Part shown: piece after piece, positions 1 to 10,452 of the stretch | Layout of the letters: each line of letters begins with the position of its first letter | Position numbering within the stretch: position 1 is the stretch's first letter | NCBI GenBank assembly: GCA_002150815.3 | Contig: NDFF03000040.1 | Span: 124,001 to 188,000 of the forward strand | Origin: Grammothele lineata | Taxonomy: Eukaryota; Basidiomycota; Agaricomycetes; Polyporales; Polyporaceae | Length of the DNA: 64,000 nt | Direction of reading: 5' to 3' | The notes under the pieces: model-generated | What the model was told of the DNA's origin: nothing | What the model saw: the letters and a program-made list of their open reading frames with translations, nothing else | Databases searched by the model: none | Translations under genes and position numbers: made by a program

Positions 1-82
1 TCAGTATGGGCTCCAATATGCGATTGCGGAGGAAGGAGACGATTCGGGAGAGGAGAGTACGGTCGGATTCAGAGGGAGACAT
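1..82 (-). CDS. possible 5' end of a gene leaving the left edge
   Basis: On the minus strand an ATG at position 82 opens a frame that stays open for 27 codons to the window edge and begins MSPSESDRTLLSRIVSF. The start has an amphipathic, Arg-rich character that could suit a membrane or mitochondrial protein, but the stretch is too short to identify. It is divergent from the glycogenin gene 2 kb away. It may be a chance frame; no domain is visible. Confidence 0.25.
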   Translation of the reverse strand, partial: MSPSESDRTLLSRIVSFLRNRILEPIL

Positions 83-950
83 GATGACTGGCTCCGCCGA
101 TTCGGGAGGTGGTGGTAGACAGGGAATGAGGTCGGGAGAAGAGAAGACATTGTGCGGGACATGACGAGGCCTTGACGCGTAGAACGCAATACCACCGGCA
201 ACAGGTACGACCCAGAGTATATGTCGAGTGAGCGACGAACTTGGAGGAGCCGTACGAGTGAAAAAGTGCGACGAGAAACGAGGCCTGGTTCCTGTCCAGG
301 GTAGTTGATGGACAGCAGATGGGGCACGGGGGAGCGGAGGATGCCTGAGCCCTGGCCTGAAATAGGCGAGACGAAGAGCTATGGAGGACATGGGGACATC
401 ATGGACGACGCTCAAGACGACGCTCAGGCAGAGCGCCGCTCTGCCTCCGTCTCGTTCGGGAGTGACGTCGTCGGTTCGGCTCGGAAAGCCAGTTTTGTGT
501 GGAGGCACGTGACATCTCGCAGCACTATTCACTAGTACCTCTGGCCCGGACACCACTTGCCTCTTGAGCGGCGCTTCCAGCGCCCTGGGTTCCGATTCTT
601 TCTGTTCCCTAAATCTGTCTCAATGTAATGGCCAGATACGCACTCGACTAACTCGTCTACATGTGGAAGAGATTGGTCTGAGTTGGCAGTGTTACACAAC
701 GAGGACATTGATAGAAGCGACAAAAGCAATCGGAATTTGGAACATAGAAACTTGAGTATTCCGAGAGGTCGTTCCGCGCGAGAGCACCATGCACAACCGT
801 CAATGCGTATCGACAAGTTGAAGATGCTCCAGAGGTAGTCTGTTGCTTACCCTCCCTACACAGCAGTTCCAGAGTCGATTCGGAGGGTGACTTGGACTCG
901 AGGAGGGAGTCGGACGGAACAGGGAGGTCACCGTCGGAGTGAATCAAGTG

Positions 951-1027
951 CCTGCCATCGAAAGTCACGTGCACAACGGGAGACAGACGGGCCCTCAGAT
1001 TAGACGCCTGCCATCGAAAGTCACGTG
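951..1027. repeat. 21-bp direct repeat, two copies
   Basis: The 21-mer starting CCTGCCATCGAAAGT and ending TCACGTG occurs at 951-971 and again, identical, at 1007-1027. The second copy runs into the CACGTG/palindrome repeat at 1022-1074. Each copy carries a CACGTG E-box-like core. Confidence 0.85.
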
Positions 1028-1074
1028 AAAATGCTAACGCGCCGGTATTAAACACCGATTCTCTAAAGAATCGG
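1022..1074 (+). repeat. CACGTG plus CCGATTC palindrome repeat, copy 1
   Basis: CACGTGA is followed after about 27 nt by the inverted pair CCGATTC / GAATCGG with a 6-nt loop (55-61 and 68-74 of the 1000 block). The same arrangement recurs, inverted, at 9342-9397 and 24057-24108 with spacers of 25-30 nt, so this is a dispersed repeat family rather than a chance palindrome. Confidence 0.7.
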
Positions 1075-2101
1075 AATGTGTTTCAAAGTAGCTCCCGTGG
1101 GTTTACACACGAGCTCGTGACAATGAAATATTCATCTATCGAGTAGGTTGCCGTATCATATCAGTGAATAGTGCGAAGACGAACCTCTAAGTAAGTACTA
1201 CTACCTTGATTGGGCGAGGACCCGAATCCGTTTGGAGCCACCACTAATTATGTAGCTTACGTCGAACTGAACGAGTTTCGTGAGTCTCGAAGCAGCCCCC
1301 TCTGAGTCACCAGCTTCCCCGACCATACTGTAGTAAACGTCAGCGCTTCAGCGGCGCCTCCGAGATCGGAAGGTGTAGGGTGAAGTGATTTCATGATAAA
1401 TCCGGATTTCTAAACCGTGTGGACTTGCATACGACTGAATGAGAACGTACTCGCGGTATCACGAGGCAAGGCGTAATGGGTGTTCGCGTCATCGGCCGGT
1501 GGCGCGACCGTGGCTGTAGGAAGAGAACGCGATCCCCGGCTGGCTGCAGGGCCAGAGCTCTTATCGCTTCTATCGATCATCCCACCAGGAAAGAGTGCGA
1601 GGCTCACACAACGACGTACGCGTTCACTGAATAGAGCATCGCCGACGTCAGGATGCCCGTCGCCCGCAAGATATGCAGAAGGCGAACACCGAAAGTCGAG
1701 GTTACGCCGTCGGATCAGCCGGCGGCGGCTGCGGGCTGAACAGTTTTCTCTCGCGAATCCTCTGGGGGCCGCACTTTGCGCGCCAGACGGGAAGAGATCA
1801 GAGACGGTGCCCGCGATCGAGTGCGGGGTACGCGGGGCGACGCTGGGACGCAGCGACACGCAGCGACATGCTTGTCCGGAGCACGCGACGCCGACAGAAA
1901 GTCGCCGCCATTCGAAGCCGTTCCTGCGCCTTCTTCACAGACTCTTGATGGCGGCGTAAGCATCGTCGAAGCTCGTCCGTTACGTAAGTTTAGATAGAGC
2001 ACCCGGCCAGACGGGACGGTTGGGACGCCCGCGCTCTCATTTGCCTTCGTCCCCAACCCCAGCGTCCTCGACGCCTCCTCCTCTTCCTGAGCCTCGCGCT
2101 C

Positions 2102-5100
2102 ATGGACACATATTATGCCTTCGTGACCCTCGTAACCTCTGACCAATATCTTCCCGGCGCGCTCGCTGTTGCCGCTGCCCTCAAGGACCTCCACCCTTCG
2201 CCCCCCGTCCCTCCCGAGGTCCCATTTCAGACAATATGTCTAGTCACTCCTGAGAGTGTCGATGTTTCTTCCATCAAATTGCTCCGCAGAGCATTTGATA
2301 TCGTTATTGGAGTTGAAATCATTGAGCAAGAGGATATCAAGGGTTTGCGGCTGTTGGGTGAGTAGATCCATCCGCCCGTGCAACGATGTTTCCCCGCGCC
2401 CGGCACCAACGCGTTCCCATACCTTTTGCTTCGCATTCGCGAAAATGTGTAATGGGAGATTACGGAAACCGCACTAGGAGGCGCGCTCCAACCTCTACGG
2501 TGGTGGTTGCTGTGATGCTAGTCTGGTGTTCTTCCATGATCATTGAACCAACCCTCCTTATCCACCTTATTGCGCATAATTTCATACTTACTTGCTCTTG
2601 TTTCCAGGTCGTCTCGACCTGAACCTCGTTCTTACCAAGCTACATATATTCCGGCTCACGCAATATGCCAAATTAATCTTCCTCGATGCTGATGTCTTAC
2701 CCATACGGCCCATGTCCCATCTCTTCACGATTCCTCACGAGTTTGCGGCCGTGCCTGACGTTGGCTGGCCGGATATCTTCAACTCGGGAGTCATGGTTTT
2801 CACGCCTGGAGACGACAAGTTTCAAGAGGTCACCGGTGTCCTCAAGTCGAAGGGGTCATGGGACGGCGGTGATCAAGGCGTCCTCAACGAATGGAGAGGC
2901 AACGACTGGCATAGGCTCAGTTTCACGTACAACACCACCCCAACAGCGGTATACACGTGGGTGCTGATGGCCCAAGAGTCGTGTAGGTTATTAACATCAG
3001 TGTGTTGTAGTTATGCCCCTGCGTATGAGCGGTTTGGCTCACAAATATCGGCCATTCACTTTATCGGGCCCAACAAACCGTGGGTGTCGGTCACCTATCG
3101 GCCACCCGGCATGAAATACGGCCAGTTCGCCAGCAAAACTTCAGATACGAAGTCTCCGTCATACGACTACGAGTCGCTCGTCGATCGCTGGTTCGACGTA
3201 TATGACAGGCACTACCGCTCCGAGCACCACCCAGAGCGCGCCAACTTTGAATTCACTCGGTACGACTCTGTTTGGGATGTCAGTCTAGGAGCCGGCACCG
3301 AGACCGAACCTACGCCAGCGACTGGGGCTGCTCTGGGCTTGGACGACCTGCGCAAGATTGCAGTAGAAGGTATCAGCAGTTACAATGCCGCTGCGCAGGC
3401 GCCCCCTGAAGTCGGCGAATATCGGTCTATGCCATTAAACGGTCGCGTTGATCTCATGCGACCTAGAAAGGAGCGTCCTGTAGAGCTGGATGCGTCCGCG
3501 AGGGCTGACGGTGACCAATGTGTCGACGAGAATTTGACTCCGAAGCAGCCGTTTGCCGTTCTGGAAGGCAGCGAGATTCCGAGGATGGAGACTCTGCCAA
3601 CCCCGCTTCCCCATGAACAACCCTCGGCTCCTTATCTGGCTCCCCTTTCACTTCCATCATATGCATCTCCTACCCCCGGACAACCGGACCAAACGTATGC
3701 GCAGTCGCAGTACGTCGCTCAGCAGCAGCAGTACCAGGAGGCTTCTTACCTCTCATCGGAAGGTGATGTCGCAGGCTTGCAGGCCTCGGTGTCTACCCCT
3801 CCACCTGGCATGCATTGGGCCTCCCACGGCGACAGGAGATTCTTCTCGCAAATTGCTCCTTTCCGCCCTGAGGAGAGCGAACAATCAGACGACGATGCTT
3901 CTCGACAGGTTGTCTGGCGGCCTCAGGACTCTCATCGCGGCGGAGGTCAAATTCAGGGTGAACGTCACCATCACCACCACCGAGAGCACATTCGTGGTGC
4001 ACACTCGCCCTCGTACCATCGGAATGGCCACCAGTCTCCCCGTGGTAATGATCTTCATTCGCCTCGCGGCTATCAATCCCCTCGAGGCGTCCATTCTCCC
4101 CGTGGTATCCTGTCGCCCCGTGGTCCCGGCCATCAGTCCCCTGTACATAATCGTCGCTCCCCGCCACCTGGTCCTCCCCATGCTTCTCAGCATCCATACC
4201 ATCCTACCCCTCATTATGTTAACCAGCCTGTCCAGCATTCCCCTCAGTCCGCTACTTATCCGTCACAGTCGCATACCCAACCTCATCTAGTGGAGGAATA
4301 CCGGGTCATCGTTCCGGCGCGACCTGTGTCGCCCCCCAAGTTGGAGTGGAACCCAGCCCTCGAGCCTCCTCCTAAAACTCCGCCGCCGCCGTCCGCCTTT
4401 CCGACAGATACGTATTTTCCGAATATCTGGGACCAAGCACCCAGTCGGGAACATGATGCAACGCATCAATACTTCCCGTCCCATACTTCCGAACACAAGT
4501 CTGAGACGTTCTTCCAGCCACCACCTCCCTCAAAGATACCCGAGCAATTGCTTCGCGAAGGCCAGTATGAAGGCGTGATCGGCCGACTCTCCGAAAACAT
4601 TCCAGGATCCCCACCCATCCCTCCTGCTCCTGATCCCTCGAAAATACACCCCGTCTTCCCCTGGGAAGGGAAGCCGCGACATGCACCACGCCGAGTGTTC
4701 CCTACGTCTGAGTCATTGCCACAGGCGGTTGGACGTTTCATCGAAGAACCCCGTGGCATACATCAAGTGTCTTCCAAACAGGCTCTCTTAATGCAGCCTC
4801 AACTCCGGAGTCCACCGCCCATCGGTCTGCCCTTCAACGTCGCGTACTCCAATACGTGGGACGCCGTGCCGAGCATCCAACGTTACGCGTCAAAGCTGGT
4901 ACGCCCTCATAGTTCTGTGTTCCAACCGCCGCCACCGGAATTTGACGAAGGTTGGCGGCGGTGGGATGAAGAACGCGCGCGCGCGTATCAAGAGAAGCAG
5001 GATGCCAGTAGTATGGACGGAGACGATGAGGATGAGGGTGAAGATGAGGAGGACTCTCAGGGACAGTCTACCGACAACGGTCGTGACCGCAACCAACCTC

Positions 5101-5993
5101 GCCGAGCTCGTGCAGGCAGTTCAGCCTCTTTGGTGTCCGGTAAGGGCAAGAAATACCGGGGCCGAGGCGTTCAGACCGTCCCGATTGAGACACGGAGTAT
5201 GGGCGTCCAGGTGAACGCGTGGGCAGAAGAAGTCGAGGTCGCTCGAGCGAACAAGGATTACAAATCTGGTCCGGGGTTGTCTGTGAAGCCATGGCCCCCT
5301 CTGTCGACTGGTGTCGGGCTCCTTCCTCCCGTCTCCTTCAAAGTGGATCCTGATCATATGTCCATCGGTACCCCGACGGTTGCCCAGGCGCATCGACCCC
5401 CGAGCATCCCTTTCCCCACCAGAGAGTCCCCCACCGGAATGAAATCACCCCACACGCTGGGATCCCCTCGCACGTATTCTCCGCCGTCAGTTATGAGCCC
5501 CAAGCGAGTTCCATCGCCTCCCCTCAAAAGTACCACGCCGAGAGCGGGCACCGCGCCAAGAGCTACATCTCTCAGAGGCTCTTCGTCGCCGAGGAATACT
5601 ATGTCGCCTCGCAGGCTCTCTGGCGGACAGGTCCCAACGAGCAAGCTGGTTGGGTTGCCGAAACAGCCAGCGTCGCCTGCGGTTGGTCTGTCGACCAGTT
5701 CCTCTCCTCGCCAGTCGCCGAAGCTGACGAAGATCACGACGCCGTTCTCCCCTTCGCTCCAACGGATGTCTTCGAACGATACCATGGCTACGTCTTCCCC
5801 TTCCACTACAGGTCCCTTGGAGACGCCGGAGGGCACCCCGATTATGGGCCCAACGCGCGCGAGTGGGCGAGTCTGGGACCCAGCCCGCGGCGTGGACGTA
5901 TTTAAACGCTCCTCGGAGGAGGTTTTGGCTCGCTTTTTGCGTTCGGGCTCGTTCGCGCGTTCAGCTTCGTTTGACGAAGAACGCCCCATGTGA
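2102..5993 (+). CDS. glycogenin-like glycosyltransferase (GT8) with long disordered tail
   Basis: Glycogenin primes glycogen synthesis by glucosylating its own tyrosine from UDP-glucose and extending a short glucan in the cytoplasm. Exons are 2102-2357, 2608-2956 and 3011-5993, giving 1195 residues. The GT8 domain fills about residues 1-240: an N-terminal nucleotide-binding strand, the metal-binding DxD in FLDADV (Asp112 and Asp114), FNSGVMVF, the DQGVLN motif and HFIGPNKPW. The intron at 2957-3010 is divisible by three; removing it restores the YxY acceptor motif in AVYTYAPAYERFG. The remaining 950 residues are Ser/Pro-rich and probably disordered, with an SPRG array near residues 535-580, an acidic Asp/Glu run near residue 875 and short conserved-looking patches such as FPNIWD. 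Animal glycogenins are much shorter (about 350 residues). Glycogenin genes lie near the mating locus in other agaricomycetes, so the position fits. Confidence 0.9.
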
Positions 5994-6707
5994 AGAGGAT
6001 CCACTCTGCCATCCCAATAAAACTCACTGTTCCACACTTTTCTTCTTCTCTGTAAAATTTAGACGTTGCATGTGTCTTTATTCACTTCGGCTCTTCAAGG
6101 TTTTCGTCCACTCTCGATCCGCCTACTATGCATTCTTTCCCCCACACCGTCTCTAGCAGTGGCATATCGTCCCGTTTTCTTCATCCTCCCTCATTCGCTC
6201 TTTACCCTTGCATACCTCCAGTCCATGCACATACCCTCTCGATCCGCTCTCTCGCTCTGGTTGTCGACGCCGTCACTCGTTTAGAATATTCGCCTCATGG
6301 ACAGTTGGCCGAGGATCGGTTGTATCGTGGTAGCGTCAGGCCGGATCCGCGTTACGCACTATAGAGCATTGTTGGGATACGTCATGTCTCAGCTCCATTT
6401 TTGTAACATCCCCAGCCCCTCTCCACGTATGCGCCCGTGTCCAGGTCCTTACTCGCGCTGAGGGCAGCGCTAGCGCGGCGTGGTCGAGCGTGAATGCATC
6501 CGTCCAACGCCTGAGGTTCAGCAATGACGTCACCGACTATGGCCGCCCCAGAGAGGCAGAGGGGGTGACGTCTGCGCCTTGGGCTTGCTCCAGCTCGCTG
6601 CCAGTGTTGAGTAGTTATAAGCCCGTCCCGCCTGCCATGGACAGGTTCATACCAGCCACGACAATTACTTCTTTTACGCGCACTTATCCTCATAGCACTC
6701 TTCCAAC
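5994..6707. other. intergenic: 3' end of glycogenin gene and promoter of the next gene
   Basis: About 700 bp without a supported gene. AATAAA at about 6016-6021 could serve as the poly(A) signal of the glycogenin gene. The right part holds a TATA box and a C/T-rich leader for the small gene at 6708. Short open frames here have low-complexity translations and I do not call them. Confidence 0.5.
6616..6620 (+). promoter_or_regulatory. TATA box of the small Ala-rich gene
   Basis: TTATAAG lies about 90 bp before the ATG at 6708, followed by a pyrimidine-rich leader that ends CTTCCAACATG. A TATA box plus a C/T-rich leader is typical of strongly expressed fungal genes. Confidence 0.5.
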
Positions 6708-7390
6708 ATGACCACCGCTACTCTCCCTACCGGCAAGAGCGACGCTCGCTACGAGACCTCCGCTGCCGTGGCTGAGACAGAGGCCACCACCGACAGGCTA
6801 TCCAGCCAAGTTCAGAAGAACGCGAGTCAGCTCCATACGGCTGCTGTAGATGCTGCGTACACTGCTGAGGTAATTACTGCTACCAATTACATCGTAGTAT
6901 CTCGTGGTGCTGACAACTGACTCAGGTAAAAGAACCTCGCAACAAGTCTGCCGTCGAGCAGCTCGAGCAGGGGCTTAGTCACAAGACCGATGTCGCTGTG
7001 TCTCAAGGCGTGGCCGACATTGCGTCGGTGAAGGCTGCTATTGCCGGCTACGTCGACCAAGCAATGACACTTGCTGAGAACGCCATCTCCACTGCCCAGG
7101 TGAAAGCACTAGCCTCCGTTTCCCTCCTTCCAGGCATTTATGTACTCCGATCACCACAACAGAGCTCCGTGTCCAATGAGGCGACACAGCGCGTCCCCGA
7201 GCACGCTAGCGTCATCAATGCTCGAAACGGTCAGACGGACGGCGAGGACCTCAGCGCAACCCTCCAGGCAGCGTTCGCAACGGGCAAGGAGTATCTCACC
7301 TCTGCGCGTGCCGCTGCGAAACCCTACGTCGACCAAGCCGCCGGCGTAGCGCAATCGCAACTTGACAAGGTGCGAAGTAGTCTCCCCTAG
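6708..7390 (+). CDS. small alanine-rich hypothetical protein
   Basis: Exons 6708-6869, 6926-7099 and 7163-7390 join in phase to give 187 residues. I do not recognise a named family. The protein is rich in Ala, Thr, Gln and Val, has no signal peptide or membrane segment and looks like a series of amphipathic helices (for example AAVDAAYTAE and ASVKAAIAGYVDQA). A short segment is repeated in variant form: AAIAGYVDQAMTLAE and AAKPYVDQAAGVAQS. This composition resembles LEA-like or lipid-droplet-coat proteins, but that is inference. The start is supported by a TATA box, a pyrimidine-rich leader and the context CAACATG. The second intron could instead end at 7133, but the 63-nt intron ending at 7162 has a normal length and keeps the frame. 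Confidence 0.7.
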
Positions 7391-7907
7391 GCAGACCAAT
7401 TCCGCGCACTACTGACGGGAAGGATTGACGTGCGCTCTAGTAGGTGCGAAGTGCGGTGACCAGCGCAGCGCTGACGTCCGATGGCGGCGTGGCTGGCCCC
7501 GGCTGGGATAGGCAAGCCTACGGAAGTGCCCACGAGCACAACACCGCTTGAGTGAGGCTCGAGTGTCGTTGGGGCTCCGTACCCCGCGACGACCGGCAGC
7601 CAGTTCATGCAGGTTGGAGAGCTTCGATTTGCCTGCATTCTATACCGTTCAGATTGTACAAAAATTCAAATAACACCCCACGTGGTGGTGCAGACCTGGA
7701 CCAAGAAGCGCCCAAACGCTCGGCCCGGCGCAGTTCCGGTCCTCGGCAACTGCCGGGCAGTGCCCACAACGGCGAAGTCCCTGCCCACTCAGTGCCGTCG
7801 TCGGCAGGTGACGATGAGCAGGCCCCCGCCGTGGGCTTCGAAAATAGTTCCTCGTAGTGTATTGAGTGAGACATTGATCTCAGCTTCCAACCAAGGCATG
7901 GGCTACA

Positions 7908-7973
7908 GGTTATATGGCTTTCTGCAGAGTCTCAAGGGATCCCATGAGGCCTCAGTGTTCACTCAGCGCTGCC
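7908..7973 (+). repeat. 66-bp segment repeated in inverted orientation at 9192-9259
   Basis: GGTTATATGG ... CTTTCTGCAGAGTCTCAAGG ... CACTCAGCGCTGC is matched by the reverse complement of 9192-9259 with about six mismatches and one 2-nt gap. It lies inside the 7640-8536 element, while its partner lies outside, which suggests nested or rearranged insertions. Confidence 0.8.
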
Positions 7974-8411
7974 CGAGCCTTGAGTGGATCTGCAGTGCTC
8001 CCCCTACTCTATAGCATGGTTTTGAGGGAGTGTAGATCGCTCTAATGAGCCTACCTTTGCTCTCAAGCACTGTAACTGCGACCTCTAGCCGATTTCCCCT
8101 TCGAGGTGAGTGCAATGGCAGTCCTAGGTACTGTAGGGGCCTCGAAGGGCTCACAAACATGGTTTCTGTTAGCTTTCTCTGATGTGTGATCTCAGGAATG
8201 CACACAAATGCATAAAACTTCATGAGATTTTCCAATATCTACGTTTCCTACTTCGTTTTCGCGACGGACGAGGTCGTCCTCGCTCGTTGTGAGCCCAGGA
8301 GGACGGCTGGCGCCCATGGAAGCGCCCCTGCGTCATCGAGCGGCTAGTCTGTAAACCCCAAATCAGGGTCTTGAGCCGCAACCGCGGGATACAAGTCGCG
8401 CCTCGGCTAAC

Positions 8412-8480
8412 CTGTAACCGCGGGGAAGAGCTGCAAACGCGGGGTAAGTACTGTAAACGCGGGGTATAAGCCCGCGGGGT
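8412..8480 (+). repeat. tandem GC-rich units inside the element
   Basis: Near-identical units of the form CTGTAAACGCGGGG start at 8412, 8431 and 8451, with a shorter variant ending at 8480, giving a period of about 20 bp. They lie just inside the right terminus of the element, where subterminal repeats bind transposase in many DNA transposons. Confidence 0.75.
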
Positions 8481-9191
8481 GGTGTTTACCTGGCGCGGGG
8501 TGTGATCTGATTTTTTGTACAATCTGAACGGTATAGAAATGCGTTATAAGTGCATTGAAGACCCGTTAAGATCGTTACGTGCTTTAAGACAGGCCAAGGC
8601 TACTGAATTTATTGCTGATGAGGTTCACGAATGTTGTTGGGTCACACATTGCTTTATAAAATTTTATAGTAGGTCACAGGTGAGCTATGAGGTACTTAGG
8701 TTGCCAGGACACAGTGTTTGTGCACTCAGATAGCACCTGCTTAGGCCATGATACTTTCCGAATCCTGGACACTTCGATGTTCAATTGCTCTGCATTTCAT
8801 GAAGAGTGCCTGCCGACTTTGCATTTGCTTGGCCAGCAGTACTGAAGTAAGCCTGCACTCTGTCCGGGCTTGTGGCGTTTTCTCTGCTGTGCGGTGAGTG
8901 CCTTCAAACACCTTCAACAGACTCCATCCCGGGTGTGCTGGCTCTGGAGGGAATTGTCATGAGTGTCAGTTCAGCTGCTGCCCTCCTGGCTGTGTAGTGT
9001 GCACTCCTGACATTGTGCCCTGAGTAGAACTGCCAGGCGATATGACCATGCTGGCTTACTGTCTGAATTGCCAGGCACTCTGGTTGCAGAGGGAAACACA
9101 TCCAACTTAAAGATCAAGCCGTTGACTCTCAGAATTGTGTGTGCTCCTGTGCAGACGACATTCAAGTCACATCGAGAAATACCCGCCCGTG

Positions 9192-9259
9192 AGCAGTGCT
9201 GAGTGAGCACTGAGAACTCACGGGGTCCCTTGAGACTCTGCAGAAAGCGCCATATAACC
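9192..9259 (-). repeat. inverted partner of the 7908-7973 segment
   Basis: The reverse complement reads GGTTATATGGCG CTTTCTGCAGAGTCTCAAGG and on to the CACTCAGCACTGC end, matching 7908-7973 closely. The flanking sequence beyond the match is unrelated as far as I can see. Confidence 0.8.
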
Positions 9260-9341
9260 TTCAGTCTGCCTCGGATGAACTTTCTATGTTTCCTCGGAAG
9301 GTCGTGGCACTGCTCGTCGTCGTAGTCCCGGATGCCCGGTT

Positions 9342-9397
9342 CCGATTCCCAAAGAATCGGGAAGTTCTATTGGTCCGTCTTGCGGGCCGTCACGTGA
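9342..9397 (-). repeat. CACGTG plus CCGATTC palindrome repeat, copy 2
   Basis: CCGATTC (9342-9348) and GAATCGG (9354-9360) form the palindrome; CACGTGA follows after about 30 nt at 9391. The order is inverted relative to copy 1 at 1022-1074. Confidence 0.65.
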
Positions 9398-10337
9398 ATC
9401 GTCTCCTCCGGCAAATCCCGAGCCTCCTATGCCACCTCAATTATCACGTGACTTGTCTCCCCCGGGCCGCTGTCGCCGTCGGTTTGCCCCTCATCGTCCG
9501 ACTCCCCACGTCCTCAAGCTCCTGGCCGTCGCTGGCTGAACTTCTGGCCCTACGTGCGACGAAAGATTCAAATGTTCGCTGTTTAGCTTGGAAGTTGTAC
9601 CTGAGACTCGGCCGTTTCAGCCTGAGTGCAGAGCTACTCTCGCCACAATACAAACTGCCGAGTCCCGGCTGCTCTTCGATGTGCCTGTGTCGAATGCGTG
9701 CATTTCCTAAGTACTAAACCCAGCGCTGCAGCTCGTCATTGATATTGGGAACTTATATTGGGTCACAAAACACCTACTTAGCCCGGTGTAGATGAGTAAC
9801 CTGTGGAGATCTCCGAGTCCTGACGCTCGCCTCCCTCTAGAAAATAAGTAGTATTAAGATGCAAACATGAACCGCGAGATCACGGGCCTCTGCCAGCAGC
9901 CCCCAATACATACTCACGACAAGGGATTAGCACTGAGCAGATATAGACATACATGTTGGCGCTGTATTTCGATTCAACAATTGTTAACTCGAGGTCTGAG
10001 TCGACTGTCATCACTCGGCTTGCGTTCTGCACTGGGTATCGTGAACTGGACGAGCCTCATGCAATTCTCGTTCAAAAAGTTCATTGCTGCGCATGCTTCG
10101 CCAGTATCGCCCTCGCGCAGTCCTTCAACTGAAGCGCTGCAAGTCATACTACCGTTAACTACTTACATGGGAATCGGTATGGCGGGCCTTGCATCGCCGC
10201 TCAAGACAACAAGTACTTGCCGGAGCAGGGGTCGGAACTCCACCGGGCCGAGCGGTTGGGCGCTTCTTGATCTATGTAGGTCTGGACTCTGGACTGCCAC
10301 GGGCGTCTCGTCCGCAACCGTGGGAAACGTCACTCGC

Positions 10338-10377
10338 GGGGTGTGATTTGATTTTTTGTACAATCTGAACGGTATAG
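10338..10377 (+). repeat. solitary copy of the terminal repeat
   Basis: GGGGTGTGATTTG through CTGAACGGTATAG matches the right end of the 7640-8536 element almost base for base. I find no left-end partner between 8540 and 10330, so it is a solo terminus or the remnant of a deleted copy. It lies only about 75 bp before the beta-fg start. Confidence 0.75.
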
Positions 10378-10452
10378 ACGTCCGACCGGCAACGGTTACT
10401 ACCTCTGGAGTCTTGACTCTGCGCGATAACATCGACCTCACCGACTGTGACT

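Larger units (their letters stand above)
83..2101. other. intergenic region with short repeats, no recognisable gene
   Basis: About 2 kb without a frame I can tie to a protein family. The open frames here are short, overlap on both strands and have Arg/Ser-rich low-complexity translations. The only structure I see is a 21-bp direct repeat and a palindromic repeat near positions 950-1075, listed separately. The last 100 bases are C/T-rich, as expected for the promoter and leader of the glycogenin-like gene. Confidence 0.5.
7640..8536. mobile_element. non-autonomous element with about 40-bp terminal inverted repeats
   Basis: The left end (7640-7680) begins CTATACCGTTCAGATTGTAC and runs through an A-rich stretch into CACCCC. 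The right end (8497-8536) is its near-perfect reverse complement, GGGGTGTGATCTG to CTGAACGGTATAG. The roughly 900-bp interior has no coding frame. TA sits next to CCGTTCAG at both ends, which would fit a TA target duplication of Tc1/mariner type, but the exact border is unclear because the flanks also pair weakly. A third copy of the terminus lies alone at 10338-10377. Confidence 0.7.
7391..10452. other. repeat island, no host gene
   Basis: About 3 kb between the small Ala-rich gene and beta-fg. Open frames are short and show no domain. The region is built of transposon-like pieces: a terminal-inverted-repeat element, G+C-rich tandem units, a solitary copy of the same terminus, a 66-bp segment present twice in opposite orientation, and one copy of the CACGTG/palindrome repeat. 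No transposase or reverse transcriptase frame is visible, so these look like non-autonomous or eroded elements. Confidence 0.65.

Noticed and set aside
2957..3010. Reading this segment of the glycogenin gene as coding
   Set aside because: The 18 codons stay in frame, but they split the YxY acceptor motif, and the segment has exact GTGGGT..TAG intron ends.
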